Source: Treponema primitia ZAS-2 (GTDB taxonomy: Bacteria > Spirochaetota > Spirochaetia > Treponematales > Breznakiellaceae). From it: a stretch of DNA of 64,000 nt. The notes beneath the pieces were generated by a model that was not told the DNA's origin, did no database searches, and was given only the letters and a program-made list of their open reading frames with translations. The stretch spans positions 2,542,001-2,606,000 of the forward strand of contig NC_015578.1 of NCBI RefSeq assembly GCF_000214375.1, read 5' to 3'. Of the stretch, positions 46,438 to 56,700 are shown piece after piece (position 1 is the stretch's first letter; each line of letters opens with the position of its first letter). A program made the translations under genes and the position numbers.

Positions 46438-46482
46438 AACCCCTAAAGGGGTTTTAACTTGGAGTTTGCTATGCAAACTCCA
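46433..46482 (+). other. Two tandem hairpins between oadA and oadB
   Basis: GTTAAAACCCCT (46433-46444) pairs with its complement 46447-46458 across a two-base loop. TGGAGTTTGC (46460-46469) pairs with GCAAACTCCA (46473-46482) around TAT. No T-run follows, so they are more like RNA processing or stability elements than terminators. The first overlaps the oadA stop codon. Confidence 0.55.
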
Positions 46483-46507
46483 TGACATTAAGGACAAAGG
46501 ATAAAAT

Positions 46508-47911
46508 ATGTTGAACCTTAAAAAAGATCCGATACTGGTTACCAAGATATGCCTGCTCGTGCTGATTGGGGCCTTTGCGTTTACCTTGGTGAGCGCATCC
46601 TTCTCGCCCCGGGCCCATGCGGCGGGCGAACAGACTAGTGATTCAAGCTCGGAACTGCCGTCCTTCAGAAACCTGAACGGGATAATCCCCAACAGCCGGG
46701 ACCTTCCCCGGGTTTCCGTTGCCAGTTTTGCCCGTAATATCCTGGAAACCACCGGGATATACGCCTTCATACACGATGCCATATCCGGGGAAACCCCCGC
46801 AGGGCTTCCTATCACCGTTTTCGGCTGGCAGGAACTCCTCATGGTGGCGGTGGGCTTTCTCATCGTCTACCTGGGGGCGGTCAAGGGCTTTGAACCTCTG
46901 CTCCTGATCCCCATCGGCTTCGGCACCATCTTTGTGAACATCCCCTTTGCCGGCATGGGGGAGGCGCCCCACGGGTTCCTCAACATCATCTACGAATCCG
47001 GGGTGGGGAACGAATTCTTCCCCCTGATTATTTTCATCGGTATCGGGGCCATGACCGACTTCGGCCCCCTGATCGCCAACCCCAAGACCGCCATCCTGGG
47101 CGCCGCAGCCCAGTTCGGGGTCTTCGGCACCCTCTTCGGCATCTCCCTAGCCAACTACCTCCCGGGGGTTGCCTTTAACCTCAAGGAAGCTTGCTCAGTG
47201 GCCATCATCGGCGGCGCCGACGGCCCCACCACGATCTACATCGCAGCAAAGCTGGCCCCCCACCTCCTGGCTACCGTGGCAGTGGCGGCCTACTCCTACA
47301 TGGCCCTGGTGCCCATCATCCAGCCGCCCATCATGAGGGCCCTCACCACCAAGCAGGAGCGGCTTATCAGGATGCGCCAGCTACGGCCGGTGTCCAAGGT
47401 AGAAAAAGTGTTCTTCCCCATGGTGGTCTTTGCCCTTACCCTGTTGATTATCCCTTCCGCGGCCCCCCTTATCGGCTGCCTCATGTTCGGCAACTTCCTG
47501 CGGGAATGCGGAGTGGTGGATCGGCTTTCCAATACCGCCCAAAATGATCTGATGAATGTGGTGTCCCTGTTCCTCTCTCTGGGAGTGGGCAGCCAGATGA
47601 CCCCGGAGAAGTTCCTCAACCCCTCCTCCCTGATCATCGTGGTCATGGGTCTTTTGGCCTTTTCCATCGCCACCACTTCAGGAATCCTGGTAGCAAAACT
47701 GATGAATGTATTCCTCAAAGAAAAGATCAATCCCCTAATCGGTTCCGCCGGTGTATCCGCGGTACCCATGGCCGCCCGGGTTTCCAACAAGGTAGGTCTG
47801 GAAGAGGATCCGGGGAACTTCCTCCTGATGCACGCCATGGGCCCCAACGTGGCCGGTGTTATCGGCACCGCAATTGCGGCAGGAGTATTGATAGCGGTTT
47901 ACGGCGGCTGA
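46508..47911 (+). CDS. oadB: Oxaloacetate decarboxylase beta subunit (sodium pump)
   Basis: Membrane subunit of 467 residues that decarboxylates carboxybiotin and exports Na+. Hallmarks: [83 protein letters not shown], and [23 protein letters not shown], with the conserved Asp of GAMTDFGP. About ten helices. An extra ~95-residue front includes a first helix ([19 protein letters not shown]) and a polar stretch, making it longer than the common 375-435. Ribosome site is weak (AAGGACAAAGG). Confidence 0.94.
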   Translation: MLNLKKDPILVTKICLLVLIGAFAFTLVSASFSPRAHAAGEQTSDSSSELPSFRNLNGIIPNSRDLPRVSVASFARNILETTGIYAFIHDAISGETPAGLPITVFGWQELLMVAVGFLIVYLGAVKGFEPLLLIPIGFGTIFVNIPFAGMGEAPHGFLNIIYESGVGNEFFPLIIFIGIGAMTDFGPLIANPKTAILGAAAQFGVFGTLFGISLANYLPGVAFNLKEACSVAIIGGADGPTTIYIAAKLAPHLLATVAVAAYSYMALVPIIQPPIMRALTTKQERLIRMRQLRPVSKVEKVFFPMVVFALTLLIIPSAAPLIGCLMFGNFLRECGVVDRLSNTAQNDLMNVVSLFLSLGVGSQMTPEKFLNPSSLIIVVMGLLAFSIATTSGILVAKLMNVFLKEKINPLIGSAGVSAVPMAARVSNKVGLEEDPGNFLLMHAMGPNVAGVIGTAIAAGVLIAVYGG

Positions 47912-47950
47912 TACCAAAAACCACTACGCATAGCAGAACTACTGCGGTGC

Positions 47951-48070
47951 CGCCGGCTCCGCCATTGCGGCGGGAGTCCTGATGACGCAGCTCCGCCGAA
48001 TGGCGGAGCTGTTAATCCTTCCTATCGGCAAACGGACCGAAGGGACGTATAGCGGTTTATGGCGGCTGAT
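47951..48070 (+). repeat. Interrupted duplicate of the oadB 3' end
   Basis: 47951-47984 resembles the oadB codons for G(T/S)AIAAGVL, and 48047-48070 resembles its last codons (ATAGCGGTTTATGGCGGCTG). Between them sit 62 bases with a 10-bp hairpin (CAGCTCCGCC-GAAT-GGCGGAGCTG, 47988-48011). The original tail is at 47867-47911. It looks like a short duplication later split by a small insertion. The rest of the 47912-48407 gap holds hairpins and a promoter, with no gene. Confidence 0.5.
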
Positions 48071-48134
48071 TGTATACGCGTCCGTATGGACGCGTATACA
48101 AAAATTTCCTATACAACCAGCCCCGAAGGGGCTG
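48071..48134. repeat. Two further hairpins downstream of oadB
   Basis: 48071-48100 has perfect 13-bp arms (TGTATACGCGTCC) with a GTAT loop. 48118-48134 has CAGCCCC-GAA-GGGGCTG. Neither has a T-run. Confidence 0.5.
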
Positions 48135-48160
48135 ATTAATCAAGACAGTATCACCGATTG

Positions 48161-48217
48161 CAAAAGCCTTCTAAAATTCCCGATAGGGTTTTAGAAGGCT
48201 TTTGTTTTGTTTTGTTT
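48161..48217 (+). terminator. Strong terminator after oadGAB
   Basis: Perfect 16-bp arms (48161-48176 CAAAAGCCTTCTAAAA and 48189-48204) with a 12-base loop, followed by TTTTGTTTTGTTTTG. Confidence 0.85.
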
Positions 48218-48290
48218 TGAAGGTATTGAAAAGCCTAATCAGGGGTTGAAAGGCCATTTTGTGTTTGTCCGGGGAGAAATAGTTTCTACA

Positions 48291-48343
48291 CATAACAAAA
48301 CATAACAAAACCTATTGACATCTTCTTAAAAGAATGCTAGAGT
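48291..48343 (+). promoter_or_regulatory. Promoter of the binding-protein/ABC operon with tandem 10-mers
   Basis: TTGACA (48315-48320) and TAGAGT (48338-48343) are 17 bases apart. Two exact tandem copies of CATAACAAAA (48291-48300, 48301-48310) lie directly before the -35, one helical turn apart, a plausible activator or UP-like site. The leader (48344-48407) contains a CAGGA...TCCTG inverted repeat and a duplicated CATGAT. Confidence 0.5.
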
Positions 48344-48407
48344 CCCATGATATGGAAGCATGATCTTCAGGACGGAGAATTCCTGATGAAAATAAGGAGA
48401 CAAAGAA

Positions 48408-49502
48408 ATGCTTAAGAAAAAAATCATCCCGGGAGTAGCGCTTGTAGTAATACTGTTCAGCGCTGTTTCATGCGGAGCGAAAAAGCAAAATACCCCGGAC
48501 AGGGTAGAGAACGAGGAAAAGGGCATACGAACGATCACCGATCTTGCGGGCCGTACTGTGAAAGTCCCCATCAACCCGGAAAGAGTCGCCCCCCTAGTGG
48601 GTCCAGGTTATGAAAAGATCATCCTTCTGGGTGAGGTTGATAAAGTAGCTGTTACTGGTAACCGTATGGCGGTTACCAGTTGGGCGCCGGTGATCGCCCC
48701 GGCATACAAAAACAAACCGGTGATAAACTCCGCCACGGAGCCCAATATTGAAGAACTGGTAGGGCTGGGGGTTGATGTGGTTTTTTATTGGGATTCCTAT
48801 CCTGATGTGATCGCAAAACTTGACGAGGTAGGGATACCAGTGGTGGTAACCCAGCTTGGTAATGGTAATCCGGGAAGCATTGATGAATTTATTCGGTTTC
48901 AAAAGGAGGAGGTACTCCTTTTTGGGGAAGTTCTGGGAGACAAGGCGTTTGCCCGGGCAAATGAGTGGTGTACTTTTTTCGATGAAAAGGTAAATTTTAT
49001 TCGTTCCCGTGTAGCATCCTTAAGGGCGGATCAAAAGCCGGATGTCTATTATGTAAGAGGTCCTGACGCCCTGACCATCCATGGTCGGAATTCCTATACC
49101 ATGTGGCTTGTTGAATTAGCGGGAGGAAATCTGGTAAGCAAAAACAGCCAGATTGAACTTCTCTATACCACCACTATGGAAGATGTGGTGAAATGGAACC
49201 CGGAATATGTCTTTATGGGACGGGTAAACAGCACCGATATCATTACAAAAGATCCTGCCTGGAGTGGAATTCGGGCGGTGCGGGAAAACAAGGTTCTGGT
49301 CAATCCCAAAGGGATAATGATGTGGGATTACAGCAGCGAAGGACTGCTACTCATGGAATTTATCGCTAAAACCCTGCACCCGGATCTTTTCCCTGATCTG
49401 GATATACGGCAGGAAATAAAAGAGTATTTCAAACGATTTTACGGATATACCCTTTCAGATGATGAAGCTGACCGGATCTATCACTATCAAGATCCTGCAT
49501 AA
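48408..49502 (+). CDS. ABC substrate-binding lipoprotein 1 (class III, FecB/BtuF/MolA fold)
   Basis: 364 residues. Signal peptide with lipobox FSAVSC near residue 22. Class III binding-protein features: IRTITDLAGRTVKVPINPERVAPLVGPGYEKIILLGEVDKVAV, EPNIEELVGLGVDVVFYWDSYPDVIAKL, and EDVVKWNPEYVFMGR, with MWDYSSEGLLLMEFIAKTLHPDLFPDLD near the end. The family carries iron-siderophores, corrinoids, or molybdate/tungstate. A moeA gene at the end of this cluster favours molybdate or tungstate, but that is inference. AAGGAG precedes the ATG. A second, related binding protein follows the ATPase gene. Confidence 0.9.
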   Translation: MLKKKIIPGVALVVILFSAVSCGAKKQNTPDRVENEEKGIRTITDLAGRTVKVPINPERVAPLVGPGYEKIILLGEVDKVAVTGNRMAVTSWAPVIAPAYKNKPVINSATEPNIEELVGLGVDVVFYWDSYPDVIAKLDEVGIPVVVTQLGNGNPGSIDEFIRFQKEEVLLFGEVLGDKAFARANEWCTFFDEKVNFIRSRVASLRADQKPDVYYVRGPDALTIHGRNSYTMWLVELAGGNLVSKNSQIELLYTTTMEDVVKWNPEYVFMGRVNSTDIITKDPAWSGIRAVRENKVLVNPKGIMMWDYSSEGLLLMEFIAKTLHPDLFPDLDIRQEIKEYFKRFYGYTLSDDEADRIYHYQDPA

Positions 49503-49505
49503 CCC

Positions 49506-50558
49506 GTGAAGAACCAGCAGTTTGCGGGGAAGCTCCCTGTACCGCCGAAGCGTATGCATCCCCGGTCACTTATAACCATACTGCTCATTCTGTTGCCGGC
49601 CATCTCCCTCTGTGCCCTGGCAATGGGCCGGTATAGGGTGCCCCTGCCCCAGGTTGCCGCCATCCTGGCAAACCGCCTGCTGCCCCTTTCCCCCTCATGG
49701 ACCGCCCAGATGGAAAATGTGGTGCTTAACATACGGCTGCCCCGGATTTTTGCGGCGATCCTGGTGGGGAGCGCCCTGGGCCTGTCCGGGGCGGTATACC
49801 AGGGTATGTTCCGAAACCCCCTGGTTTCTCCGGATATCCTGGGAGTTTCCTCCGGCGCCTGTGTGGGGGCCGCCGCCGCGATTTTATACCACCTGGGACC
49901 CTGGGCTATCCAGCTATTGGCTCTGGCCGGGGGGCTTGCAGCGGTACTCCTCACGGTTACTATTCCCAAGCTCTTTAAAAATGCGTCATCCCTGATGCTG
50001 GTCCTGGCGGGGGTGGTTGTTTCGGGGTTTATGAACGCCCTGTTGGGGGCCATGAAGTATATTGCGGATCCGGAAAATGAACTGGCCGCCATTGTGTACT
50101 GGACCATGGGGAGTCTCGCTTCAGCACGGGGGACCGAAACCCTTATCATGGCCCCGGGTATACTGACTGCCCTTGTTCTGGTTCTGCTCCTGCGCTGGCG
50201 GATCAATCTGCTCGCCCTGGGAGACGCCGAGGCCCATTCCCTGGGCGTCAATGTCCGGGCCCTACGGGGCCTGATGATCCTCTGTTCGACCACCCTTACC
50301 GCCTTGGCGATCTGTCTGTCCGGAACCATAGGTTGGGTAGGGCTGGTGATCCCCCATTTGGGACGGCTCCTGGTGGGGCAGGATCACCAGCATCTGCTTC
50401 CCGCATCGGCCCTGATAGGGGCGGTGTTTATGGTAATCGTTGATACCCTGGCCCGGAATATTTCAGGCTCCGAAATCCCCTTGAGCATCCTGACCGGGCT
50501 TTTGGGAACCCCCCTCTTTATCTGGCTGCTCCTGCGCCAGAGGGCGAGGATTGGATGA
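49506..50558 (+). CDS. ABC transporter permease (FecCD/BtuC type)
   Basis: 350 residues from a GTG three bases after the binding-protein stop; about ten membrane helices. Family motifs: RLPRIFAAILVGSALGLSGAVYQGMFRNPLVSPDILGVSSGA, YWTMGSLASARGTE, LGVNVRALRGLMILCSTTLTALAICLSGTIGWVGLVIPHLGRLLVG, and PLSILTGLLGTPLFIWLLLR. It is the membrane channel of the importer. Its stop overlaps the ATPase start. Confidence 0.94.
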   Translation: MKNQQFAGKLPVPPKRMHPRSLITILLILLPAISLCALAMGRYRVPLPQVAAILANRLLPLSPSWTAQMENVVLNIRLPRIFAAILVGSALGLSGAVYQGMFRNPLVSPDILGVSSGACVGAAAAILYHLGPWAIQLLALAGGLAAVLLTVTIPKLFKNASSLMLVLAGVVVSGFMNALLGAMKYIADPENELAAIVYWTMGSLASARGTETLIMAPGILTALVLVLLLRWRINLLALGDAEAHSLGVNVRALRGLMILCSTTLTALAICLSGTIGWVGLVIPHLGRLLVGQDHQHLLPASALIGAVFMVIVDTLARNISGSEIPLSILTGLLGTPLFIWLLLRQRARIG

Positions 50559-51370
50559 TCACAGAAAAACTGTCGACCTGCACTCCAGCGCTGCTGGAGA
50601 TTGACAATATCAGCTTCGCCTATGAAAAAGAACGGAATGTATTTACCGGAGTGAGCTTTGTTTTGTATCCCGGGGAGGTTTACACCATCCTTGGCGCTAA
50701 TGGGGCGGGAAAATCAACCCTGCTCGCCTGCCTCCAGGGGCTGCTGCAGCCGGATACCGGCTCTATCAGGATTGACGGCATAAACGCCGGGGATATGCAT
50801 GCCGGGGAATATGCCCTGAAGGTCGGGGTGGTGACCCAGTCTCAGGCTTTGACGGTGGATTTTACGGTGAGAGATTATCTGATTCTGGGGCATGCGCCGC
50901 ATATTGGTTTTCTGAAAATACCGGGAAAAGCAGAATATGACGCTGTAGATTGTGTCATGGAACGGATGGGTATCCGGCACCTTGCAGATAAGTCCATACT
51001 CCAAATATCCGGGGGGGAGCGCCAGCAGGCGCAGATTGCCCGGGTCTTGGTACAGAATCCCAAACTCATCCTTATGGATGAACCCACAAACCATTTGGAT
51101 TACGGCAACCAGATTAAGGTTCTGAGAATTATTGCGACCCTGGCGGAGGAGGAGGGAATTGCGGTAATTTTGACCACCCACACGCCGGACCATGCCATAC
51201 TGCTTGATTCCAGGGCGGGGATTCTTGACAGGGAAGGTCATTTTGTTTCAGGTAATGCGGAAGATATTATCACGGTAGAAAACCTGCAGGGGATCTATCA
51301 GGCAGATATCGCCATGCCTTTTATTCCGGAAGTAAACCGCCGGGCCTGTGTGGTCCGGGGCATACGATAG
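50555..51370 (+). CDS. ABC transporter ATP-binding protein (FecE/BtuD type)
   Basis: 271 residues. Walker A LGANGAGKSTLL, signature ISGGERQQAQIARVL, Walker B LILMDEPTNHLD and switch His in TTHTPDHA. Energises the FecCD-type permease; the start ATG lies four bases within the permease gene end. Length and sequence type match importers of chelated metals, corrinoids or oxyanions. Confidence 0.94.
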   Translation: MITEKLSTCTPALLEIDNISFAYEKERNVFTGVSFVLYPGEVYTILGANGAGKSTLLACLQGLLQPDTGSIRIDGINAGDMHAGEYALKVGVVTQSQALTVDFTVRDYLILGHAPHIGFLKIPGKAEYDAVDCVMERMGIRHLADKSILQISGGERQQAQIARVLVQNPKLILMDEPTNHLDYGNQIKVLRIIATLAEEEGIAVILTTHTPDHAILLDSRAGILDREGHFVSGNAEDIITVENLQGIYQADIAMPFIPEVNRRACVVRGIR

Positions 51371-51391
51371 TATTTCTGAGGAGGAAATCTT

Positions 51392-52465
51392 ATGAAAAAG
51401 TTTTTTGTTCCAATGATAACAGTGCTGTTTTTATTCAGCAGTGTTAGTGTGTTCTCGTCTCCCCGTAAGGATACTGCCCAGCCAGCATCAGGCAGTACAA
51501 TTACCGACCTGGCCGGGAGGCAGCTTACCCTGAAGACCCCGGTAAATAAAGTGGTTGCCCTGGCAGGGCCGTCCTACGAAAAGGTGTTTCTCCTGGGCCA
51601 GGCAAGCCGCCTTGTGGGGGCTCACTTCTACATGGTTGACCGGCCCTGGGTTATTGCCACCAATCCCGGCATTGCGAAAGTAACGCCCGTGCGGAGTCCT
51701 GCGGAGCCTAATGTGGAGGCCCTGCTCGCCCTGGGGACGGACTGTGTGCTTTTTTGGGATTACGCTGACGCGTTAAAAAATCTGGAAAACGCCGGACTTC
51801 CCACAGTGGTGGTTCAGCAGTCCGTAGGAAACCCCCAAAACACCGATGAGTTTATCGCCTATCAGAAACGGGAAGTCCAGGTATTCGCCGATGTGCTGGG
51901 ACCGGAAGCCCAGGCAAAAGCAAAGACATGGTTTGATTATTTCGACCAGAAAGTAGCCTATGTACAGGGCCGTATCACAAGCATTCCGGCTTCCCAGCGA
52001 AAAACAGCCATCTATGCCTACGGTGAAGAGGGGTTGGGGGTATTCTCCCAGTATTCCTACGTTTCTTACTGGCTGCAATTAGCCGGAGGCAGAAATATTG
52101 CCGATGAGACCGGCATGGAGATGGATACCGAAGTTACCATGGAGCAGGTCATTGCCTGGGACCCGGATCTGATCTTCATGGGCCGTATGGATTCTGCAGA
52201 TCCGGTACTCCATGGAACAACCTGGGCTCAGCTTAAGGCAGTGAAGAACAATGATGTGTATATCTGTCCCGATGGGGTCATGTACTGGGACTATTCCAGT
52301 GAAGGGGTATTACTGATGCTGTTCCTGGCGCAGAAAATGTATCCCGATCTGTTTACAGAACTTGATATGGTTGCCGAAACCCAGGGGTATTACCAAAAAT
52401 TCTACAGCTACAGCCTGAGCGCAGAAAATGCCCGGCAGCTGCTGAATCACCTGCCACCGCAGTAA
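51392..52465 (+). CDS. ABC substrate-binding protein 2 (class III)
   Basis: 357 residues, signal peptide (MKKFFVPMITVLFLFSSVSVFS) without a lipobox Cys, so it is probably soluble in the periplasm, unlike protein 1. It is clearly a paralog of the 48.4-kb protein: TITDLAGRQLTLKTPVNKVVALAGPSYEKVFLLGQASRLV, EPNVEALLALGTDCVLFWDY, EQVIAWDPDLIFMGRMD, YWDYSSEGVLLMLFLAQKMYPDLF. GAGGAGG precedes the ATG. Two receptors for one permease suggests two ligand forms or a duplication under way. It is convergent with moeA. Confidence 0.9.
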   Translation: MKKFFVPMITVLFLFSSVSVFSSPRKDTAQPASGSTITDLAGRQLTLKTPVNKVVALAGPSYEKVFLLGQASRLVGAHFYMVDRPWVIATNPGIAKVTPVRSPAEPNVEALLALGTDCVLFWDYADALKNLENAGLPTVVVQQSVGNPQNTDEFIAYQKREVQVFADVLGPEAQAKAKTWFDYFDQKVAYVQGRITSIPASQRKTAIYAYGEEGLGVFSQYSYVSYWLQLAGGRNIADETGMEMDTEVTMEQVIAWDPDLIFMGRMDSADPVLHGTTWAQLKAVKNNDVYICPDGVMYWDYSSEGVLLMLFLAQKMYPDLFTELDMVAETQGYYQKFYSYSLSAENARQLLNHLPPQ

Positions 52466-52481
52466 GAATGTCCCGATATTA

Positions 52482-53693
52482 TTACAAAAAATATTCCTGG
52501 CCGTAGAGAAGTTCTACGTCTACTTCACTGCCCCTGGTGAAGACGCCGGGTCCCTTGACCGTACAGTGACCGGGATGAAAGCCCATGGTCCGTTTCCCTT
52601 CCACATGATCGAAGGAAACGGGCCAGGCTTCATACCCGCCGCTTTCAGTACGGGTCAGAATAATGCGGCAAAAGAATTCGAATCCTTCGGGAAAAAACCT
52701 TCCACCGGCGACATCGGCACTGAGGACAGCCTTGACCTTGGTCCGTATTGGCACAGGGATGCCCAGGGCATGACAGATGATGCCCCGGACGCACCAATCC
52801 AAGCCGTAGTAGGCGGCCAGCATGGGACCCGGCAGGTTTACTACCGGCTTGTTATCAATAAGCGCAAGGCACAGGGGCCGGCCGGGAGCGGCAAGGACCC
52901 CATGGCAGATCAGGGTTCCCATTTTCGCAAGAAGCGCAGCATTGTAATCCTCGGCGCCTTTAGAGGAACCTCCGTTCAGGATCACCAGGTCCGCAGTTTT
53001 GAGAGCTTCGGACAAAACAGACTCAAGCTGTGCAGGTTCGTCTTTACGGATAGGGTATAGCATCGGTTCCGCCCCCATTTCCCGGAACATCTGTTTTGCC
53101 ATGATACTATTGGTGTCGATGTTATCCCCCCGCCCCGGGACCTGCCCCAGAGGGATAAGCTCGTTCCCCGTGGGGATAAATGCAACCCTGGGTACTCTCA
53201 GCACCGGGACTTCCCAGAGACCGCCCCTGGCCAGGGCGCCAAGATCACAGGCGCGTATAGGAAGCCCTTTTTCCAGGATCAGTTCCCCTTCCTCAATAGC
53301 GCTTCCCCGGCCATTCACATTCATTCCCGGTTTTACTTCCGTGCCGGAAGCCAATCGCAGCCCCCCGTCCCCGGTAAAGCTAACCGCTTCTATCATAATA
53401 ACCGTGTCGAACCGGTCGTCAAAATCGTCCCCGGTATCCGCCCGGACATAATCCTTTCCAAGCCTCCAGCCCGCAGTATCCGGGGCGCCCTGGGCAAAAT
53501 CGGCGCTCCGTACGGCAATACCGTCCCCGGCGGAAGAACGGAATACCGGCAGGGTAAACCGTGACCTGAGATCCTCCGCGCTGATACGGCCCAGGGCATC
53601 CTCCAGGGGAACTCCTTCAGTTTGCTTTTTCGGCTTCCAGAGGGAGAAAAGTTTTTCCAACGCTTCGGTACGGCTGTAATTATCAAATTCCAA
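52482..53693 (-). CDS. moeA: MoeA-type molybdopterin molybdotransferase, divergent
   Basis: 403 residues. Inserts molybdate into molybdopterin in the cytoplasm. Family order: EALEKLFSLWKPKKQTEGVPLEDALGRISAEDL; RSSAGDGIAVRSADF in place of the usual S-x-MDGYA; IPTGNELIPLG and GDNIDTNSIMAKQMFREMGAEP; VILNGGSSKGAEDYNAALL where GGVSVGDYD is common; PGRPLCLALIDNKPVVNLPGPMLAAYYGLDWCV for the substrate-binding GxP...NLPGxP loop. The Asp of the first motif is kept. It is convergent with the ABC importer, a neighbour that suggests molybdate or tungstate supply. Confidence 0.85.
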   Translation of the reverse strand: MEFDNYSRTEALEKLFSLWKPKKQTEGVPLEDALGRISAEDLRSRFTLPVFRSSAGDGIAVRSADFAQGAPDTAGWRLGKDYVRADTGDDFDDRFDTVIMIEAVSFTGDGGLRLASGTEVKPGMNVNGRGSAIEEGELILEKGLPIRACDLGALARGGLWEVPVLRVPRVAFIPTGNELIPLGQVPGRGDNIDTNSIMAKQMFREMGAEPMLYPIRKDEPAQLESVLSEALKTADLVILNGGSSKGAEDYNAALLAKMGTLICHGVLAAPGRPLCLALIDNKPVVNLPGPMLAAYYGLDWCVRGIICHALGIPVPIRTKVKAVLSADVAGGRFFPEGFEFFCRIILTRTESGGYEAWPVSFDHVEGKRTMGFHPGHCTVKGPGVFTRGSEVDVELLYGQEYFL

Positions 53694-53788
53694 TCTGATC
53701 CTCCAGGGACTGCCAGTCCGTTATTTTTTAAATTATACCACATATTTTTTTTGACAGACAAGGGATCTATTCAGCAAATTCCCTGGGC

Positions 53789-56700
53789 TTAATCCAGGGC
53801 CTTCATAGATTCCGCCATTTTGATACGCCGTATCTTTCCTAACATCAGTATATCTACCAGGACGGAAAAGCCCAAGGTTATAATGGCGGAAAAAACAAAA
53901 CTAAGGGGGGCAATTTTCCGGCCGAACATAAGGTCCGTATTTTCCGCCACCCCGATAATAAACCGGTGCAGGGGGAGCCCCAGAAGCAGCCCCGCAGCGG
54001 CGCCGGTGATGCTGAGGACAGAGATCTCCCGGAAGATATAGGCTGCAGCCTCGTTCCGGTGGAAGCCCAGTACCCTGAGGGTTGCCAGCTCCCGGCTGCG
54101 CTCGTTGATGTTAATATACGTGAGGTTGTAGAGCACAATGATCGCAAGCCCTCCGGCAGCGGCGATGAGGAGCAGCACCACATAATTGATGCTGGTTAAA
54201 AGGTTGTTATAAGCTTTCTGCATCTGGGAGGTAAATTCGGCGCCACTGACAAGATCGCTTTCCAGGACCCTCCGGGTGATTTCATCCTGCCCCGCAAGGT
54301 CCCTGACCCCGGTATTCACCAACAGGGTTCCGTAGGAGAGGCTGCCGCCGAAAGCATCCTGGTACGCCCCGGAACCGAGGTAAAGGTAATTACCCACATA
54401 GTTTTCAGTAAATCCCGTGAGGGCGATCTCTGCCCTTCTGCCTTCGGCATTTTCCAGGGTAAAGGTTTCCCCCGGTGAGAGCCCCAGAACTTCCGCCATT
54501 TTTTCGGTGATAAGCGCCGATTCAGCAGTAAAACTAATGGGCGACCCGGTACGGCGATTTTTCAGGCCGATAAAATTCCCCAATGCCCCACTGTCTTTGG
54601 GAATAAAAACAGAAGCACTAATCCTATCGCTGCCCTTTATCACATAGCCGTTACTGATATACACTTCTGCATAGCCCCCGCTTTGCGTTGCATTGGTGTG
54701 GGCCAGATAGGCATGGACAAGCTCCTCCCCCGCCCCAAACCCTGCTTCTTCCAGTTCCAGCCGCAGGTCGTATTTCAGGATGTCCTCAAACTGGTTGCGG
54801 GCTATGTTGACAATAGAATCCCTGAGGCCGAAGCCGGTGAGCATCAGGGCGGTGCAGCCGGCTATGCCTATCACGGTCATGAAGAAGTGTTTCTTATACC
54901 GCATCAGGTTCCGGGCGGTTACCTTGTGGGTGAATTTCATGGGCACCCAGATGAAGGGCAGGAATTCCAGAAAGATCCGTTTTCCAGCCCGGGGAGGACG
55001 GGGCCTCAGTAAAGCTGCTGGTTTTTCCCAGAGGGAACTGTAGCTGGCATAGATCGTGGCGCCCATGGTGCAGATCAGCACCGCGCCGCAGGCGATAAGG
55101 CCGAAGGGCCAATTAAATTCCGTAACCAGCGGGGGCAGCCGGTACATGGTGCCGAAGGCGCTGTAGATGATCATGGGGAGCCCCCAAAACCCGCTGACCA
55201 TGCCCAGGGCTGAACCCAGCACACCGGTCAGGCTGCAGTAGATAAGGTATTTGGCGGCGATAATCCGTTTCTGGTAACCCAGGGCTTTTAATGCCCCTAT
55301 CTGGGTACGTTCTTCCTCCACCATTCTGGTCATGGTGGTAAGGGCCACCAGAGCCGCTACGAGCAGAAAAAATACCGGAAACACCCGGGCCAGGTCGGCG
55401 ATCTTTTCGGCATTGGCCCTGAAATTGGCGCACCCTACATTGGAATTGCGGTCCAGCACATACCACTGGGGCAGGTCAATAGTAATAGTGCCGACCTGCC
55501 GCTGGGCATCCAGGAGCCCTTCCTCCCCCTCCCGGAGCATACGCTCCGCCCTGATCCGGGCGGCATTGTACTCCCCTTCCCCGGCGCTCAGTTCCTCCCG
55601 GGCCTCCAGCAGTTCCAGCCATCCTGCCTCTATCTCCGCTTCCCCTGCATCAAGTTCCGCTTCCGCCTTGGCAAACCCTTCCCGGGCCCGGACACGGCCC
55701 TGCTCAAGCTCCGCCCGGCCTTGGCGCAGTTCCCGTTCCTTGGCCGCTACCAGGGCGCTTCCATCTTCCCATTCCTTCAAGCCCTGATCGTACTGGGCAA
55801 CCCCTTCCCGGCCCTGACGGGTGGCCATCCTGGCCCGGGATACCCGGGTCTTCTCCACCTCATCCCGCGCTGCATCCAGCCGGGTCTTAGCCTCAGCCAG
55901 GGTCCGACCTGCAGCGGCCAGTTCGGCTTCTCCATTTCTGAGCAGTATTTCTGCGTCATCCATTTCCTTTTTCACCCGGGCCTGTTCCAGGGCCAGGGTT
56001 TCCCGACCCCGGGCGATACCCTCCTCACCTTCTGCAAGTTCCACTTCCCCCCGCTCAATTTCCAAAGCCCCTTCATCCAGTTTTTGCCGAGCCGCGGCCA
56101 GTTCCCTCAGGGCGGTAACCCGGCCCTGCTCATATTCGTCGCTGCCCTGGTTGATTGCATCCCGGCCACGAGACCGGGCTTCGGTGAGTATCTCCTCATA
56201 GCGTATCCGTGACCGCTCGGTTCCCAGGGTTTCGATAGCAATCCTGGCGGCGTCCACAGCCTTCTGGTAGGGGTCCGTAAAGGCCCTGAGCGGGCGAGCA
56301 TCTTTCAGGGTAATATAGAGGTCGGTCCAAACCGGAAGGGCAAAACTGGTATCCCGGGCATAGATGGCAGTCCCCAACCTGCCGTTTCCAACCCCCGTAG
56401 GTTCCCGCTCAAAGGAAATAAACAGGGGGTTTTTCACTATTCCGGTAACAGTATAACTGTTAACATGGTAGATTTTCTGTTCTTCATCTAAAATGGGGGC
56501 AGGGGGAATAATGGTAAAAATCGTGTCTATGGGAAATTCCTCAAAATATCCGCCCCCCTGCTGGACCAGGCATTCATCGTCCGCTTCGGGGAAACGGCCT
56601 GCAACAAGTTCCAGGCGATTGACGAAGCCTTTGTCCCGGGCTGCTTCCAGGGGGAGCCCGTAGATGCGGGCGGTGATCAGCTCCTCGCCGCGGGAAGCGC

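Noticed and set aside
48344-48407. Possible molybdenum-cofactor or cobalamin riboswitch before the ABC operon
   Set aside because: The leader is only about 64 bases and shows none of the conserved boxes of those riboswitches.
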